Assembly (NCBI GenBank): GCA_031127225.1
Contig: JARIEV010000003.1
Span: 1 to 64,000, forward strand
Direction of reading: 5' to 3'
From: Gemmatimonadota bacterium
GTDB taxonomy: Bacteria; Gemmatimonadota; Gemmatimonadetes; Gemmatimonadales; Gemmatimonadaceae
Length of the DNA: 64,000 nucleotides
Shown here one piece after another: positions 46,169 to 58,756 of the stretch. The position numbers and the translations under genes were made by a program. Positions within the stretch are counted from its first letter, which is position 1, and the number at the start of each line of letters is the position of its first letter. The notes under the pieces are model-generated. The model made no database searches. It worked only from the letters and a program-made list of their open reading frames with translations, and was not told the DNA's origin.

Positions 46169-47377
46169 TCACCCGGCACGAGACAGTCGCTCCAGTGTGG
46201 CGTTCACCTCTTGGTGATCCAGGCGCCGCGGACCACTGCGTTCCCGCGGATGGCGCAGCAGGGTGTCGATCACCTCAGCGATCCGGAAGCCGGCACGGCC
46301 GTCTCCGAACGGATTGACGCCCGAGGTCCGTGACAGATAGGCCTCCGGATCGGTGAGCAGCGCCGAGGCACGCGAGAGAATGCGCGCGGCATCGGTGCCG
46401 ACGAGTTCACCGAAGCCGGACCGCAGCACCTCGGGGCGCTCCGTGGTGTCCCGCAGCACGAAAATCGGCTTGCGAAACGACGGCACCTCTTCCTGAATGC
46501 CGCCGGAATCCGACAGCACGAAGAAGCATCGCCGGATGATCTCGAGCAGCTCGGGATAGGGAAGCGGATCGAGCAGGAAAATGCGCGGCACGTCGCCGAG
46601 GCGCCGGAATACCACGTCACGCACCCTGGGATTGAGATGCACGGGGAACGCGATCACGACGTCGTCGTGCAACCGGACAATCGACTCAAGGGCGTCGCAT
46701 ATCGCATCGAGATGCTCGCCCAGCGATTCTCGCCGGTGGACGGTGGTGAGCAGGACACGGTGCGTGTCCCACGGTAGATCATTCAGCGACGCGGTCTCGA
46801 AGGTGGCGCGGGGCGGCACCATCTGGAGCGCATCGACCACGGTGTTTCCGGTGACGAAGATGTCACCCTCCGGGATGCCTTCGGAGATCAGGTTGTTGCG
46901 GGCTTCGGTGGTCGGCGCGAAGTGCACGTTCGCGGTGCAGGTCGCGATGCGGCGGTTAACCTCTTCCGGAAACGGGCTGGAGAGGTCGAACGACCGGAGG
47001 CCGGCTTCGATATGCCCAATTGGCACACCCTGGTAAAAACCGGCCAGGCACGCGGCGGTCACCGTCGAGGTGTCGCCCTGCACCAAGAGGAAGTCCGGCT
47101 TGACGTCAAGAAAACAGTCGGTGAGTGCGGCGAGCGCCCGGGACGTGAAGACCCCCAGGTTCTGCCCGTTCTGCATGAGGCCGAGGTCGATGTGCGGTAC
47201 GATGCCGAACACGTCGAGTGCCTGCTTGAGCATCTCCCGGTGCTGCGTGGTCGCGATGACCAGCGGTTCGAGATGGGGATGCTCGTGAATGGCCCGCACG
47301 ACGGGCGCCATCTTGATGGCCTCCGGGCGGGTGCCGATGACAATCGAGACGCGATGCGTAACCTGTGGAGCGGTCAT
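46169..47377 (-). CDS. wecB: UDP-N-acetylglucosamine 2-epimerase (non-hydrolysing)
   Basis: A 402-residue GT-B-fold epimerase that interconverts UDP-GlcNAc and UDP-ManNAc. ATG 47377 is chosen because the family opening SIVIGTRPEAIKMAPVV follows directly. Other motifs are TTQHREML, VQGDTSTVTAACLAGF, GHIEAGLRSFD...PFPEEVNRR and SDSGGIQEE. It heads the minus-strand operon that continues with a membrane protein, a GT2 and a bactofilin, suggesting a ManNAc-containing surface polymer. Confidence 0.94.
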   Translation of the reverse strand: MTAPQVTHRVSIVIGTRPEAIKMAPVVRAIHEHPHLEPLVIATTQHREMLKQALDVFGIVPHIDLGLMQNGQNLGVFTSRALAALTDCFLDVKPDFLLVQGDTSTVTAACLAGFYQGVPIGHIEAGLRSFDLSSPFPEEVNRRIATCTANVHFAPTTEARNNLISEGIPEGDIFVTGNTVVDALQMVPPRATFETASLNDLPWDTHRVLLTTVHRRESLGEHLDAICDALESIVRLHDDVVIAFPVHLNPRVRDVVFRRLGDVPRIFLLDPLPYPELLEIIRRCFFVLSDSGGIQEEVPSFRKPIFVLRDTTERPEVLRSGFGELVGTDAARILSRASALLTDPEAYLSRTSGVNPFGDGRAGFRIAEVIDTLLRHPRERSGPRRLDHQEVNATLERLSRAG

Positions 47378-47458
47378 CAGCGGGTGGGTGCCGGAAGCTG
47401 GGGTGTCCTGGTCGTGCCCGTACCGGACGCGACCACCTAAAGATGAGGAAGCACTGAT

Positions 47459-47464
47459 ATTATA
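47459..47464 (-). promoter_or_regulatory. Possible -10 element for the wecB operon
   Basis: A perfect TATAAT on the minus strand, 82 bp upstream of the wecB start, in very GC-rich surroundings. No clear -35 hexamer lies 17 bp further upstream, so the call is tentative. Confidence 0.35.
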
Positions 47465-47506
47465 GTCGCCTATGCCCACATGGCGCTCCTGTCCGCCGAC
47501 CGGCCG

Positions 47507-47558
47507 CGGTGAGGTTGCGGGGTGAGGCTGCGCGGTGAGGTTGCGCGGTGAGGTTGCG
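47507..47558. repeat. Four tandem copies of a 13-bp repeat
   Basis: Unit cggtgaggttgcg at 47507-47519, 47533-47545 and 47546-47558, with a two-base variant (gggtgaggctgcg) at 47520-47532. It lies in the wecB-fusA divergent region. Confidence 0.85.
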
Positions 47559-48041
47559 CCACCGTCGTGGGCCGCGCGCACGGCTCCGGGTTGACTTCCC
47601 CGCCGGACTCGCCCATGTTGCCTATCTACCACCGGACGCGCCGTGTTGGCTCGGGCGGTGAGAGAGCACCACGTACCACTGTCCCGGCGATCTGCGGCCG
47701 GGCGCCCTATGGGCCACCTTCCGAGGTGGGGGCGTGTCGCCACGAGGGTTTTCCCTCGAGTCGATCACGCACGCTGTACCGGCTTCGCCGCTCGATCTGT
47801 GATCGTATCGCGCGAAGCTCCCGACAAGCAACGCAGCCAATTTGACGTCGGTCACGGAGTCCGCAGTTCTCTGTGTCCGGCGCGCCTGGGTCCCCACTCG
47901 CGCACCAGCGGCGAGTGCACCCGGCGGCAGCGGATGGATACCGGTCTCGCGCAAAGGCGAGGCGACAGGTCCAGCCGTTTTTTTGCTGGTCCACTTCTCG
48001 TCAAACATTGGCTCCGCGCAAGCGGGACGCCGCCGACAACT

Positions 48042-50162
<2,121 letters not shown>

Positions 50163-50204
50163 GCCTCACCCACTCATTCACTACCCAATTACAAGAACCG
50201 AACC

Positions 50205-51404
<1,200 letters not shown>

Positions 51405-51422
51405 TCAGAAGCATCGGGTGTG

Positions 51423-51452
51423 CCGCGGCCGGTTCGCATGAATCGGCCGCGG
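51423..51452 (+). terminator. Hairpin between tuf and rpsJ
   Basis: A 12-bp inverted repeat (ccgcggccggtt / aatcggccgcgg, one G-T pair) with a 6-nt loop, in the 79-bp tuf-rpsJ gap. No T-run follows, so it may be an attenuator or processing site rather than a full stop. Confidence 0.5.
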
Positions 51453-51483
51453 TGTGCCAGGTGGTTCTCTACCAGGAATTCAG

Positions 51484-51792
51484 ATGGCTGGCCGCATTCG
51501 TATTCGCCTCAAGGCTTTTGACCACGCCGTGATCGACCAGGCGTCGGCCGATATCGTTCGCACCGCTGAAAAGACGGGCGCACAGGTGTCGGGTCCGATC
51601 CCTCTGCCCACGAAGACGCAGCGTTGGACGGTTTTGCGCTCGCCGCACGTGGACAAGAAGTCGCGCGAGCAGTTCGAACTGAAGACGCACAAGCGCGTGA
51701 TCGACATTCTCGATTCGCGTGCCGGCACGGTGGACGCGCTGACGAAGCTCGATCTCCCGGCGGGTGTGGACGTCGAAATCAAGGTTGAGTAG
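51484..51792 (+). CDS. rpsJ: 30S ribosomal protein uS10
   Basis: A 102-residue protein, also the NusE antitermination factor. The start is at [14 protein letters not shown]; ten extra in-frame codons upstream are not conserved. Signatures are [28 protein letters not shown] and THKRVIDI. Its TAG stop lies inside the first copy of a 7-bp tandem repeat. First gene of the S10 cluster. Confidence 0.97.
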   Translation: MAGRIRIRLKAFDHAVIDQASADIVRTAEKTGAQVSGPIPLPTKTQRWTVLRSPHVDKKSREQFELKTHKRVIDILDSRAGTVDALTKLDLPAGVDVEIKVE

Positions 51793-51822
51793 GACGTAGG
51801 ACGTAGGACGTAGGACGTAGGA
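51789..51822. repeat. 7-bp tandem repeat (gtaggac) at the rpsJ stop
   Basis: Nearly five copies of gtaggac: 51789-51795, 51796-51802, 51803-51809, 51810-51816 and a partial copy to 51822. The rpsJ stop codon is formed within the first copy. The remaining rpsJ-rplC gap shows nothing further. Confidence 0.9.
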
Positions 51823-51915
51823 TGAGTACAGAGGGCATCGCATACGGCGTTGTCCTCCTCAGTCCAACGGTGCGGATCCTCGGATCCCCCGCGACTCGTA
51901 CGGAGCAGACTTTTC

Positions 51916-52599
51916 ATGATCGGCATTATCGGCAAGAAGCTGGGGATGACCCAGCTGTTCAACGAGCAGGGGCAGCAAGTGCCCTGCACCGTGGTGGAGG
52001 CCACGCCCAACCCGGTCACGAAAGTGATGACCCCGGAGAAGGCGGGGTTTGCCGCGGTGGAGCTCGGATACGGCGCGCAGCGCGTCGCACGCGAGAATAA
52101 GAAGGGTGAGCGCACGCCGCGCGGACGTCGCGCGACGCAGGCGGAAGTCGGACATGCGAAGAAGGCCGGGCTCGACGCCCCGCCGTCGGTGCTCCGCAGC
52201 TTCCGTCTCGACGACGCCCCGGGGAAGAATCCGGAGGCCCCGACGTACGCGGTGGGCGATACGATCACGGTCGGCATCTTCGCGCCCGGCGAGAAGGTGA
52301 AGGTCGAGGGCACGTCAAAGGGTCGTGGCTTCCAGGGTGTGGTGAAGCGCCACGGCTTCCACGGCGGTCCGAACACGCACGGTAACACCAAGCACCGCAA
52401 GCCTGGCTCGATTGGCGCGGGCACGGATCCGTCGCGCGTTATCAAGGGCAAGAAGATGCCGGGCCAGTACGGCAACGTCCGTCACACGGTCATCGGCATT
52501 CGCATCGAGAAGATCGATGCTGAGCGCAACCTTATTTATCTGCGCGGCAGCGTGGCGGGGCCGACGAACGGCATCGTCTTCGTGCGGAAGCAGAGCTGA
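51916..52599 (+). CDS. rplC: 50S ribosomal protein uL3
   Basis: A 227-residue protein starting at MIGIIGKKLGMTQLF, 123 bp after rpsJ. The signature FHGGPNTHGNTKHRKPGSIGAGTDPSRV contains the Gln/Asn-rich loop near the peptidyl-transferase centre (shown in parts: HGGPNTHGNTKHRKPGSIG). It is slightly longer than the 209-residue E. coli protein owing to the basic stretch RENKKGERTPRGRRATQ. Confidence 0.97.
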   Translation: MIGIIGKKLGMTQLFNEQGQQVPCTVVEATPNPVTKVMTPEKAGFAAVELGYGAQRVARENKKGERTPRGRRATQAEVGHAKKAGLDAPPSVLRSFRLDDAPGKNPEAPTYAVGDTITVGIFAPGEKVKVEGTSKGRGFQGVVKRHGFHGGPNTHGNTKHRKPGSIGAGTDPSRVIKGKKMPGQYGNVRHTVIGIRIEKIDAERNLIYLRGSVAGPTNGIVFVRKQS

Positions 52600-52601
52600 T
52601 C

Positions 52602-53243
52602 ATGACCACGGAAACTCAGACCTTTCAGGCGCCTGTCTTCTCGGCGCAGGGCAAGCAGGGCGGCACCCGCCAGCTCCCCGAAGGCATGTTCGACGGCACG
52701 GTGAACGTGCCGGTCATGCACCAGGCGGTGAAGGCGTTCCTCGCCAACCGTCGCCAGGGCACGGCCAAGACCAAGACGCGCGGCGAAGTGACCGGCGGTA
52801 ACCAGAAGCCGTGGAAGCAGAAGGGCACCGGTCGCGCCCGTCAGGGCTCGACGCGCGCGCCGAACTGGCCGGGCGGTGGTACCGTGTTCGGCCCGCAGCC
52901 GCGGAGCTACACGCAGATCGTGCCGAAGCAGGTGCGTGCGCTGGCGCGCAAGAGCGCGCTGAACGCCCGGGCCCGTGAGAACGCGGTGCTGCTGGTGGAC
53001 GCGCTGTCATACGGCGCGCCGAAGACGAAGGCGATTCTCAGCCTGTTCGCGTCGCTGGGTGTGGCGGGGAAGAAGGTGTTGCTCCTCACGGACGGTGTGA
53101 AGCCGAACGTGTACCTGAGCGCCCGCAACGTGGCCCATGCGCACGTGATGCCGTTCAGCGACGTGAGCACGTACCACATTCTCTGGTCCGATGTCGTCGT
53201 CATCGAGTCGTCGGCGCTCACCCAGTCTTCGGCGGAGGCGTAA
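52602..53243 (+). CDS. rplD: 50S ribosomal protein uL4
   Basis: A 213-residue exit-tunnel protein. The tunnel loop reads [25 protein letters not shown] (in parts: [19 protein letters not shown]). In E. coli uL4 also represses the S10 operon by attenuation; nothing here shows whether that holds. It starts 2 bp after rplC. Confidence 0.97.
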   Translation: MTTETQTFQAPVFSAQGKQGGTRQLPEGMFDGTVNVPVMHQAVKAFLANRRQGTAKTKTRGEVTGGNQKPWKQKGTGRARQGSTRAPNWPGGGTVFGPQPRSYTQIVPKQVRALARKSALNARARENAVLLVDALSYGAPKTKAILSLFASLGVAGKKVLLLTDGVKPNVYLSARNVAHAHVMPFSDVSTYHILWSDVVVIESSALTQSSAEA

Positions 53244-53246
53244 CCG

Positions 53247-53534
53247 ATGGCCACGATTCACCGTACCATCATGCGCCCGATCATCACGGAGCGCAGCTCG
53301 GCTGCGTATCAGGATCGCGGCGAGTACACGTTCGAAGTGGCGCCTGACGCCAACAAGTACGCCATCAAGGCGGCCGTCGAGCAGCTGTTCGGCGTGAAGG
53401 TGACTGGCGTCTGGACGTCGAATGCGCGCGGTAAGTCGCGTCGCGTCGGCCAGTCGATCGGCCGCCGTCCACATACCAAGAAGGCGATTGTGACGCTGCG
53501 TGCCGGCGACTCGATTGCGATCTTCGAGGGCTGA
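53247..53534 (+). CDS. rplW: 50S ribosomal protein uL23
   Basis: A 95-residue protein at the tunnel exit, where trigger factor and SRP dock. Signatures are [15 protein letters not shown] and [26 protein letters not shown]. Length is normal. It starts 3 bp after rplD. Confidence 0.97.
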   Translation: MATIHRTIMRPIITERSSAAYQDRGEYTFEVAPDANKYAIKAAVEQLFGVKVTGVWTSNARGKSRRVGQSIGRRPHTKKAIVTLRAGDSIAIFEG

Positions 53535-53539
53535 TACGC

Positions 53540-54370
53540 ATGGGCATTCGTCAATTCAAGCCGGTCAGCAAGGGCTCACGCTTCCGCTCGGTGTCGGATT
53601 TCGCCGAGATCACGCGTTCGACGCCTGAGAAGTCGCTGGTCGAGCCTCTCAAGAAGTCGGGTGGCCGCGACAACCACGGCCACATCTCCATGCGCCGGAT
53701 CGGCGGTGGACACAAGCGGATGTACCGCCTCATCGATTTCAAGCGCAACAAGCACGGCATGCCGGCGGTTGTGAAGGAGATCGAGTACGATCCGAATCGT
53801 TCGGCGCGTATCGCGCTGGTTGAGTATGCGGACGGCGAGAAGCGCTACATCCTGCATCCGAAGGGACTGAAGCAGGGTGACAGCGTGGTGTCGGGCCCGG
53901 GAAGCGATTTCCGTGTCGGCAACGCGATGCCGCTGAAGGAAGTGCCGCTCGGTACGCAGGTGCACAACATCGAACTCAAGATTGGCAAGGGCGGCCAGAT
54001 GGCTCGCTCGGCCGGCGCCTTCGCGCAAGTGGTGGCGAAGGAGGGCGATTACGTGACGCTGCGCATGGGAAGCACGGAAATGCGCCTGGTGCATGGCAAC
54101 TGCTCTGCCACCATCGGCGAAGTCGGCAACTCGGAGCATGAGTTGCAGTCGCACGGCAAGGCGGGTAAGAGCCGCTGGCTGGGCAAGCGTCCGAAGGTGC
54201 GTGGTGAAGTGATGAACCCGGTGGATCACCCGCACGGTGGCCGCACGCGCGGCGGCCGGAATGTGGTGAGCCCGTGGGGCAAGCCCGAGGGCGTCAAGAC
54301 GCGCAATAAGAAGAAGGCTTCAACGCGTCTCATCGTGCGCGGCCGCAAGCGCGGCCGGGCGACGCAGTAA
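53540..54370 (+). CDS. rplB: 50S ribosomal protein uL2
   Basis: A 276-residue protein needed for subunit joining and the peptidyl-transferase fold. It shows [22 protein letters not shown] and the C-terminal [18 protein letters not shown] with the conserved His. Length is normal. Confidence 0.98.
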   Translation: MGIRQFKPVSKGSRFRSVSDFAEITRSTPEKSLVEPLKKSGGRDNHGHISMRRIGGGHKRMYRLIDFKRNKHGMPAVVKEIEYDPNRSARIALVEYADGEKRYILHPKGLKQGDSVVSGPGSDFRVGNAMPLKEVPLGTQVHNIELKIGKGGQMARSAGAFAQVVAKEGDYVTLRMGSTEMRLVHGNCSATIGEVGNSEHELQSHGKAGKSRWLGKRPKVRGEVMNPVDHPHGGRTRGGRNVVSPWGKPEGVKTRNKKKASTRLIVRGRKRGRATQ

Positions 54371-54394
54371 CCGCCAGGCGAATCGAGAACCGAT

Positions 54395-54694
54395 ATGTCA
54401 AGAAGCATTAAGAAGGGTCCGTTCGTCGCTGAGCGCCTCGAAGCCAAGGTGATCGCCATGAATGGCCGCAACGAGAAGAAGGTCGTGAAGACCTGGTCGC
54501 GGGCGAGCACCATTCTCCCCGAGTTCGTCGGTCACACGTTCGCGGTGCACAACGGGAACAAGTTCGTCCCGGTGTACGTGACGGAAAACATGGTCGGGCA
54601 TAAGCTCGGCGAGTTTTCACCGACGCGTCTGTTCCGCGGTCACGCGGGACAGAAGACCGACGCGAAGAAGCCCGCTGGCAAGGGAGGCAAGTAA
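54395..54694 (+). CDS. rpsS: 30S ribosomal protein uS19
   Basis: A 99-residue head protein, [19 protein letters not shown]..., with [42 protein letters not shown] (core in parts: [18 protein letters not shown]). It is a little longer than the usual 92 residues through a lysine-rich tail. Confidence 0.97.
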   Translation: MSRSIKKGPFVAERLEAKVIAMNGRNEKKVVKTWSRASTILPEFVGHTFAVHNGNKFVPVYVTENMVGHKLGEFSPTRLFRGHAGQKTDAKKPAGKGGK

Positions 54695-54697
54695 CCC

Positions 54698-55075
54698 ATG
54701 GCCAAGGCTTTGAAGACCGGCACTGAGGCGCGCGCGATTCAGCGCACGGCGCGGCAGTCGCCCTACAAAATGCGGCTGGTCATTGACCAGATCCGCGGGC
54801 AGCGCGTGAACGACGCGCTGGCGATTCTGAAGTTCTCGAAGAAGGGTGCCGCCAAGCAGATCGAGAAGACGCTGGCGAGTGCCGTCGCGAACGCAGAGCA
54901 GGCGGCCCGTGCTGCCAACACGTCGCTGGACGTCGACGCGCTGGTGATCACGAAGGCTATCGTGAACGAGGGTCCGAAGCTGAAGCGTTGGACGCCGGCG
55001 GCCATGGGCCGTGCGACGCCGATGCTGAAGCGGACGAGCCACATCGAGATCATCGTGGCGGAGGCGGTGCGCTAA
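54698..55075 (+). CDS. rplV: 50S ribosomal protein uL22
   Basis: A 125-residue tunnel protein: [19 protein letters not shown] at the N-terminus and the hairpin end [24 protein letters not shown]. The ribosome-binding site GGGAGG lies in the end of rpsS. Its TAA stop shares one base with the rpsC ATG. Confidence 0.97.
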   Translation: MAKALKTGTEARAIQRTARQSPYKMRLVIDQIRGQRVNDALAILKFSKKGAAKQIEKTLASAVANAEQAARAANTSLDVDALVITKAIVNEGPKLKRWTPAAMGRATPMLKRTSHIEIIVAEAVR

Positions 55076-55734
55076 TGGGACAAAAGACGAATCCGATCGG
55101 GTTCCGCCTCGGTGTCACGAAGAGCTGGCGGTCCACGTGGTACGCGAAGAAGGAGATGCCGGCGCTGCTGAAGGAAGACGCGCTGCTCCGGAAGTATCTG
55201 AAGGCCCGTCTCGAGAACGCGGCGATTTCCGACGTGACGATCGAGCGCAAGCCGGGGAAGGTGGTGGTGACGATTCACACCGGCCGTCCGGGCGTGGTCA
55301 TCGGGAAGAAGGGCGCGGAAGTCGACAAGCTGCGTGACGAGCTGGCACAGCTCACGGGCAAGGAAGTCGGCATCAACGTCGACGAGATCAAGCGTCCTGA
55401 GGTGGAGGCCCAGCTGGTGGCCGACAACATCGCGGCGCAGCTCTCGCAGCGTATTTCGTTCCGCCGTGCCATGAAGCGCGCCGTGCAGAGCGCGATGCGG
55501 ATGGGCGCGATGGGCATCAAGGTAAAGGCCGGCGGGCGCCTGGGTGGCGCCGAAATCGCGCGCGTTGAAGGGTACATGGAGGGCCGGGTGCCCCTTCACA
55601 CGCTGCGCGCCGACATCGATTACGCCACGAGCACGGCGAAGACCACGTATGGCACCATCGGTGTCAAGGTGTGGATCTTCAAGGGTGAGATCGTGGAAGA
55701 TCGTCGCGGCAAGACCTACTCGACCGGCAACTGA
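55075..55734 (+). CDS. rpsC: 30S ribosomal protein uS3
   Basis: A 219-residue mRNA-entry protein starting [18 protein letters not shown]. It shows the KH domain [21 protein letters not shown] and the C-terminal [30 protein letters not shown]. The longer frame upstream lies in rplV and is not used. Overlap with rplV is one base. Confidence 0.97.
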   Translation: MGQKTNPIGFRLGVTKSWRSTWYAKKEMPALLKEDALLRKYLKARLENAAISDVTIERKPGKVVVTIHTGRPGVVIGKKGAEVDKLRDELAQLTGKEVGINVDEIKRPEVEAQLVADNIAAQLSQRISFRRAMKRAVQSAMRMGAMGIKVKAGGRLGGAEIARVEGYMEGRVPLHTLRADIDYATSTAKTTYGTIGVKVWIFKGEIVEDRRGKTYSTGN

Positions 55735-55745
55735 GGAACTAAGAG

Positions 55746-56168
55746 ATGCTGAGTCCGAAGCGGGTCAAGTTCCGCAAGATGTTCAAGGGCCGCATGACCG
55801 GGCTCGCGCACCGTGGATCGGAGGTGTCGTTCGGCACCTTTGGCCTGCAGGCGCTGGAGCCGGCATGGGTGACGAGCCGTCAGATCGAAGCGTGCCGCGT
55901 CGCGATGACGCGTCACATCAAGCGTGGCGGTAAGGTGTGGATCCGGATTTTCCCGGACAAGCCGATCACGAAGAAGCCGGCCGAAACGCGCATGGGTAAG
56001 GGCAAGGGATCGCCCGAAATGTGGGTGGCGGTGGTGAAGCCGGGCCGAGTGATGTTCGAGATCGAAGGCGTGACCCGCGAGCTCGCCGAAACGGCGATGG
56101 GGCTGGCCGCCGCGAAGCTCGGCGTGAAGACCAAGTTTGTTGCCCGTGAGGAGGCGGTGACCGAATGA
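55746..56168 (+). CDS. rplP: 50S ribosomal protein uL16
   Basis: A 140-residue protein near the A site. [19 protein letters not shown] opens the protein, and [35 protein letters not shown] is the family signature (in parts: [19 protein letters not shown]). Its stop overlaps the rpmC start (ATGA). Confidence 0.97.
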   Translation: MLSPKRVKFRKMFKGRMTGLAHRGSEVSFGTFGLQALEPAWVTSRQIEACRVAMTRHIKRGGKVWIRIFPDKPITKKPAETRMGKGKGSPEMWVAVVKPGRVMFEIEGVTRELAETAMGLAAAKLGVKTKFVAREEAVTE

Positions 56169-56368
56169 AGACTGAAGAGATCCGCGCGCTGGCGGAGAAC
56201 GAACTGGTGGCGCGCATCGCCGAACTCGAGGAGGAGCGTTTCCGCCTCAAGTTCCGGAGCGGCACCGAAGCGCTGGAAGAGCCGCTGCGGTTGCGCAGCA
56301 TCCGCAGGGACATTGCGCGCCTCAAGACGGTGCAGCGTGAGCGTCAGCTCGCGACGCGTGGCCGCTAA
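56165..56368 (+). CDS. rpmC: 50S ribosomal protein uL29
   Basis: A 67-residue helical hairpin protein, [30 protein letters not shown]..., with the C-terminal [14 protein letters not shown]. It overlaps rplP by four bases; GAGGAGG lies just upstream in rplP. Confidence 0.95.
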   Translation: MKTEEIRALAENELVARIAELEEERFRLKFRSGTEALEEPLRLRSIRRDIARLKTVQRERQLATRGR

Positions 56369-56382
56369 CCGGAATCCGATCG

Positions 56383-56679
56383 ATGGCTGAGATGAACAAC
56401 GCGAGCGCCACGCAGAATGGCGCCTCCGACCGCACTGCGCGGAAGCTGCGCACGGGGCTGGTCGTGAGCGATAAGATGGACAAGACGGTGGTGGTGCGCA
56501 TCGACCGACGGATGCCTCACCCCCAGTATGGCAAGATGGTGACACGCACCCGGAAGCTGAAAGCGCACGACGAGGAGAACTCGGCGAAGCTCGGCGATCT
56601 GGTGCGGATCATGGAGACCCGGCCCTTGTCGAAGGACAAGCGGTGGCGCGTGGTCGAGATCGTCGAACGCGCGCGTTAA
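56383..56679 (+). CDS. rpsQ: 30S ribosomal protein uS17
   Basis: A 98-residue OB-fold protein: [25 protein letters not shown] and [34 protein letters not shown] (key part [18 protein letters not shown]). The N-terminus has about 15 extra residues ([15 protein letters not shown]) of low complexity; ATG 56392 is an alternative start. Confidence 0.96.
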   Translation: MAEMNNASATQNGASDRTARKLRTGLVVSDKMDKTVVVRIDRRMPHPQYGKMVTRTRKLKAHDEENSAKLGDLVRIMETRPLSKDKRWRVVEIVERAR

Positions 56680-56692
56680 GGGGAACTAAACC

Positions 56693-57061
56693 ATGATTCA
56701 GCAGGAATCGGTCGTGAAGGTCGCGGACAACAGCGGCGCCAAGCGCGCGCTGGTGATCCGGGTACTGGGCGGCACGCGCCGCCGTTATGCGGGCTTGGGA
56801 GACCGGGTCATCGTGGCGGTGAAGGATGCGCTTCCGAACGGTGCCGTGAAGAAGTCCGACGTGGCCAAGGCCGTGGTGGTGCGCACGGTCAAGGAAACGC
56901 GTCGCAAGGACGGCAGCTACATCCGTTTCGACGAGAACGCGGTGGTCATCATCAACGACAACGGGGAGCCGAAGGCCACCCGTATCTTCGGTCCCGTGGC
57001 GCGTGAACTGCGCGAGAAGCGGTACATGAAGATCGTGTCGCTGGCGCCTGAGGTGCTCTGA
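56693..57061 (+). CDS. rplN: 50S ribosomal protein uL14
   Basis: A 122-residue subunit-interface protein, [20 protein letters not shown]..., with [29 protein letters not shown] as the C-terminal signature (in parts: [19 protein letters not shown]). Exactly the usual length. The ribosome-binding site is AGGGGAA. Confidence 0.98.
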   Translation: MIQQESVVKVADNSGAKRALVIRVLGGTRRRYAGLGDRVIVAVKDALPNGAVKKSDVAKAVVVRTVKETRRKDGSYIRFDENAVVIINDNGEPKATRIFGPVARELREKRYMKIVSLAPEVL

Positions 57062-57062
57062 G

Positions 57063-57467
57063 ATGCGTAAGAACGTGTACTACAAGACCGACCGTGGACA
57101 GCGCCTCGGCGCTGGCCGCCACGCGCTGAAGGCCTCGCGCGAGGTGATCCACGTGACGAAGGGTGATACCGTCCGCGTGATGCGCGGCGATGACAAGGGG
57201 CGCGAAGGGAAGGTCCTTCAGGTGTACCCCAAGACGGGCCGCATCAAGGTGGAAGGCATCAACATCGTGAAGAAGCACCGCAAGGCGCGTACGGCGGAAG
57301 AGACGAGCGGCATCATCGAGATGGCCGCGCCCTTCCACGCGTCGAACGTGATGCTGCTCGATTCGAAGACCGGCAAGCCGACGCGCACGAAGAAGCGCAT
57401 CGACACCGACGGTACGAAGGAGCGCGTCGGCGTGAAGAGCGGTGAAGTGATCCCTCGCGCGCGCTGA
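57063..57467 (+). CDS. rplX: 50S ribosomal protein uL24
   Basis: A 134-residue KOW protein that starts assembly of the large subunit. The KOW core is [21 protein letters not shown]. The protein has about 30 residues more than E. coli uL24, mostly an N-terminal basic addition ([20 protein letters not shown]). It starts 1 bp after rplN. Confidence 0.95.
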   Translation: MRKNVYYKTDRGQRLGAGRHALKASREVIHVTKGDTVRVMRGDDKGREGKVLQVYPKTGRIKVEGINIVKKHRKARTAEETSGIIEMAAPFHASNVMLLDSKTGKPTRTKKRIDTDGTKERVGVKSGEVIPRAR

Positions 57468-57481
57468 CCGGAGCATAGCAA

Positions 57482-58279
57482 ATGGCGACCAAGGAAAAGG
57501 CCGGCGGCAAGGCCGGTGCGAAGGCAGGTGGCAAGGGTGCCGCGAAGGGCGGCGCCGGTGCCAAGGGTGGCGGCGCGGCCGCGAAGGGTGGCAAGGGCGG
57601 CAAGGCGGGGAAGGCCGGCCAGCCGCGCCAGGCGATCGACTTCACGAAGCGCGAGCACGCGGGTGCGGGGCTGCCGGTGGCGGCGCCGCGTCTGAAGGCC
57701 CATTACGAGAACGTGGTGCGGGCCGCGCTGGCGACCCAGTTCGGGTTCACCAACGGGCATCAGGTGCCGTCGCTCTCGAAGATCGTGGTCAACTGCGGTG
57801 TCGGCGAAGCGGTCAAGCAGCCGAAGCTGCTCGACGTGGTGGTCGAGGAGTTGGCGCTGATCACGGGCCAGAAGCCGGTGCGTCGCAAGGCCAAGAAGTC
57901 GATCTCGAACTTCGGGCTGCGCGAAGGGCAGGAAATCGGCGCGTCGGTGACGCTGCGTGGTTCGAAGATGTGGGAGTTCCTGGACCGGTTCGTGACGGTC
58001 GCGTGCCCGCGTATCCGCGACTTCCGCGGCCTCGGCACGAAGTCGTTCGACGGGCGTGGTAACTACACGATCGGCATCAAGGAGCAGATGATCTTCCCGG
58101 AGATCAACTACGACATGGTGGAGCAGATCCACGGCATGGACATCACGTTCGTGACGACGGCGGCCAAGGATGCGCACGCGATGGCGCTGCTGCATCAGCT
58201 GGGCATGCCGTTCCGCGGCGACGACAAGCCGGTCATTCCCAAGGTGACGCAGCCGGCGGCCACCGCGGCCGCGGCTTAA
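57482..58279 (+). CDS. rplE: 50S ribosomal protein uL5 with long Gly/Ala/Lys N-terminal tail
   Basis: A 265-residue protein. The conserved uL5 core begins only near residue 70 ([14 protein letters not shown], then [18 protein letters not shown]) and contacts 5S rRNA and the P-site tRNA. The first 50 residues are almost entirely Gly, Ala and Lys ([19 protein letters not shown] and similar), a positively charged disordered tail not in the usual 179-residue protein. The codons are GC-rich like the neighbours. No internal Met gives a normal-sized start, so the tail is probably real. Confidence 0.95.
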   Translation: MATKEKAGGKAGAKAGGKGAAKGGAGAKGGGAAAKGGKGGKAGKAGQPRQAIDFTKREHAGAGLPVAAPRLKAHYENVVRAALATQFGFTNGHQVPSLSKIVVNCGVGEAVKQPKLLDVVVEELALITGQKPVRRKAKKSISNFGLREGQEIGASVTLRGSKMWEFLDRFVTVACPRIRDFRGLGTKSFDGRGNYTIGIKEQMIFPEINYDMVEQIHGMDITFVTTAAKDAHAMALLHQLGMPFRGDDKPVIPKVTQPAATAAAA

Positions 58280-58293
58280 CCCGGTACTACGAC

Positions 58294-58599
58294 ATGGCAA
58301 AGACGAGCAAGCTGGCCCGCAATGCGCAGCGCAAGGAACTGGTGGCGCGGTATGCCACCAAGCGCGCGGCGCTGAAGGCCATCATCCAGAACCCGAAGAG
58401 CACGGGCGAAGAAAAGCTGGTTGCCGTGAACGCGCTGCATAAGCTGCCGCGCGATTCCTCGGCGACCCGTGTACGCAACCGCTGCAACATGAGCGGCCGT
58501 CCCCGCGCGTTTCTCCGTCACTTCGGTCTCAGCCGCATTGCACTCCGCGACATGGCCCTGAACGGCCTGATCCCCGGCGTCCGCAAGGCGAGCTGGTAG
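58294..58599 (+). CDS. rpsN: 30S ribosomal protein uS14, zinc-independent form
   Basis: A 101-residue uS14 of the long type: [20 protein letters not shown] at the start and [25 protein letters not shown] at the end (in parts: [18 protein letters not shown]). It lacks the paired CxxC of the short zinc form. It lies 14 bp after rplE and 157 bp before rpsH. Confidence 0.97.
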   Translation: MAKTSKLARNAQRKELVARYATKRAALKAIIQNPKSTGEEKLVAVNALHKLPRDSSATRVRNRCNMSGRPRAFLRHFGLSRIALRDMALNGLIPGVRKASW

Positions 58600-58756
58600 C
58601 AGGACGCGGTCGGTTCCCGGTGCGGCATGCCGGGTGGCGAGTTGTGGCTACGGCCCGACCCGCTACCTTGCATGCTGTACACGGTGCCGATTTTTCCATT
58701 CACTTCCTACAGGTCCCCGGCGCGGCCGGCGGAAACCCTAGGAGAACTCAGAGAGC
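58600..58756 (+). promoter_or_regulatory. 157-bp gap between rpsN and rpsH, possible internal promoter
   Basis: It is the largest gap in the rplC-map run. TTGTGG (about 58642) and TACCTT (about 58664) are 16 bp apart and could form a promoter; TAGGAGAA near 58739 is the rpsH ribosome-binding site. No hairpin of note. The promoter call is weak. Confidence 0.25.

Larger units (their letters stand above)
47378..48041. other. 664-bp gene-free interval between wecB and fusA
   Basis: The long frame open here on the plus strand runs into fusA but has no family resemblance before the fusA start. The interval holds a 13-bp tandem repeat (47507-47558), a TATAAT on the minus strand and presumably the fusA-tuf promoter and a long leader. 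No RNA gene recognised. Confidence 0.5.

Noticed and set aside
47985-47998. T-run near 47985 as a terminator before fusA
   Set aside because: The seven T sit in the loop of a weak 5-bp stem (ccagc/gctgg), not after a hairpin.
47643-48041. 133-codon in-frame extension upstream of fusA
   Set aside because: Low similarity to any EF-G N-terminus and Arg/Pro-rich; the conserved protein starts at ATG 48042.
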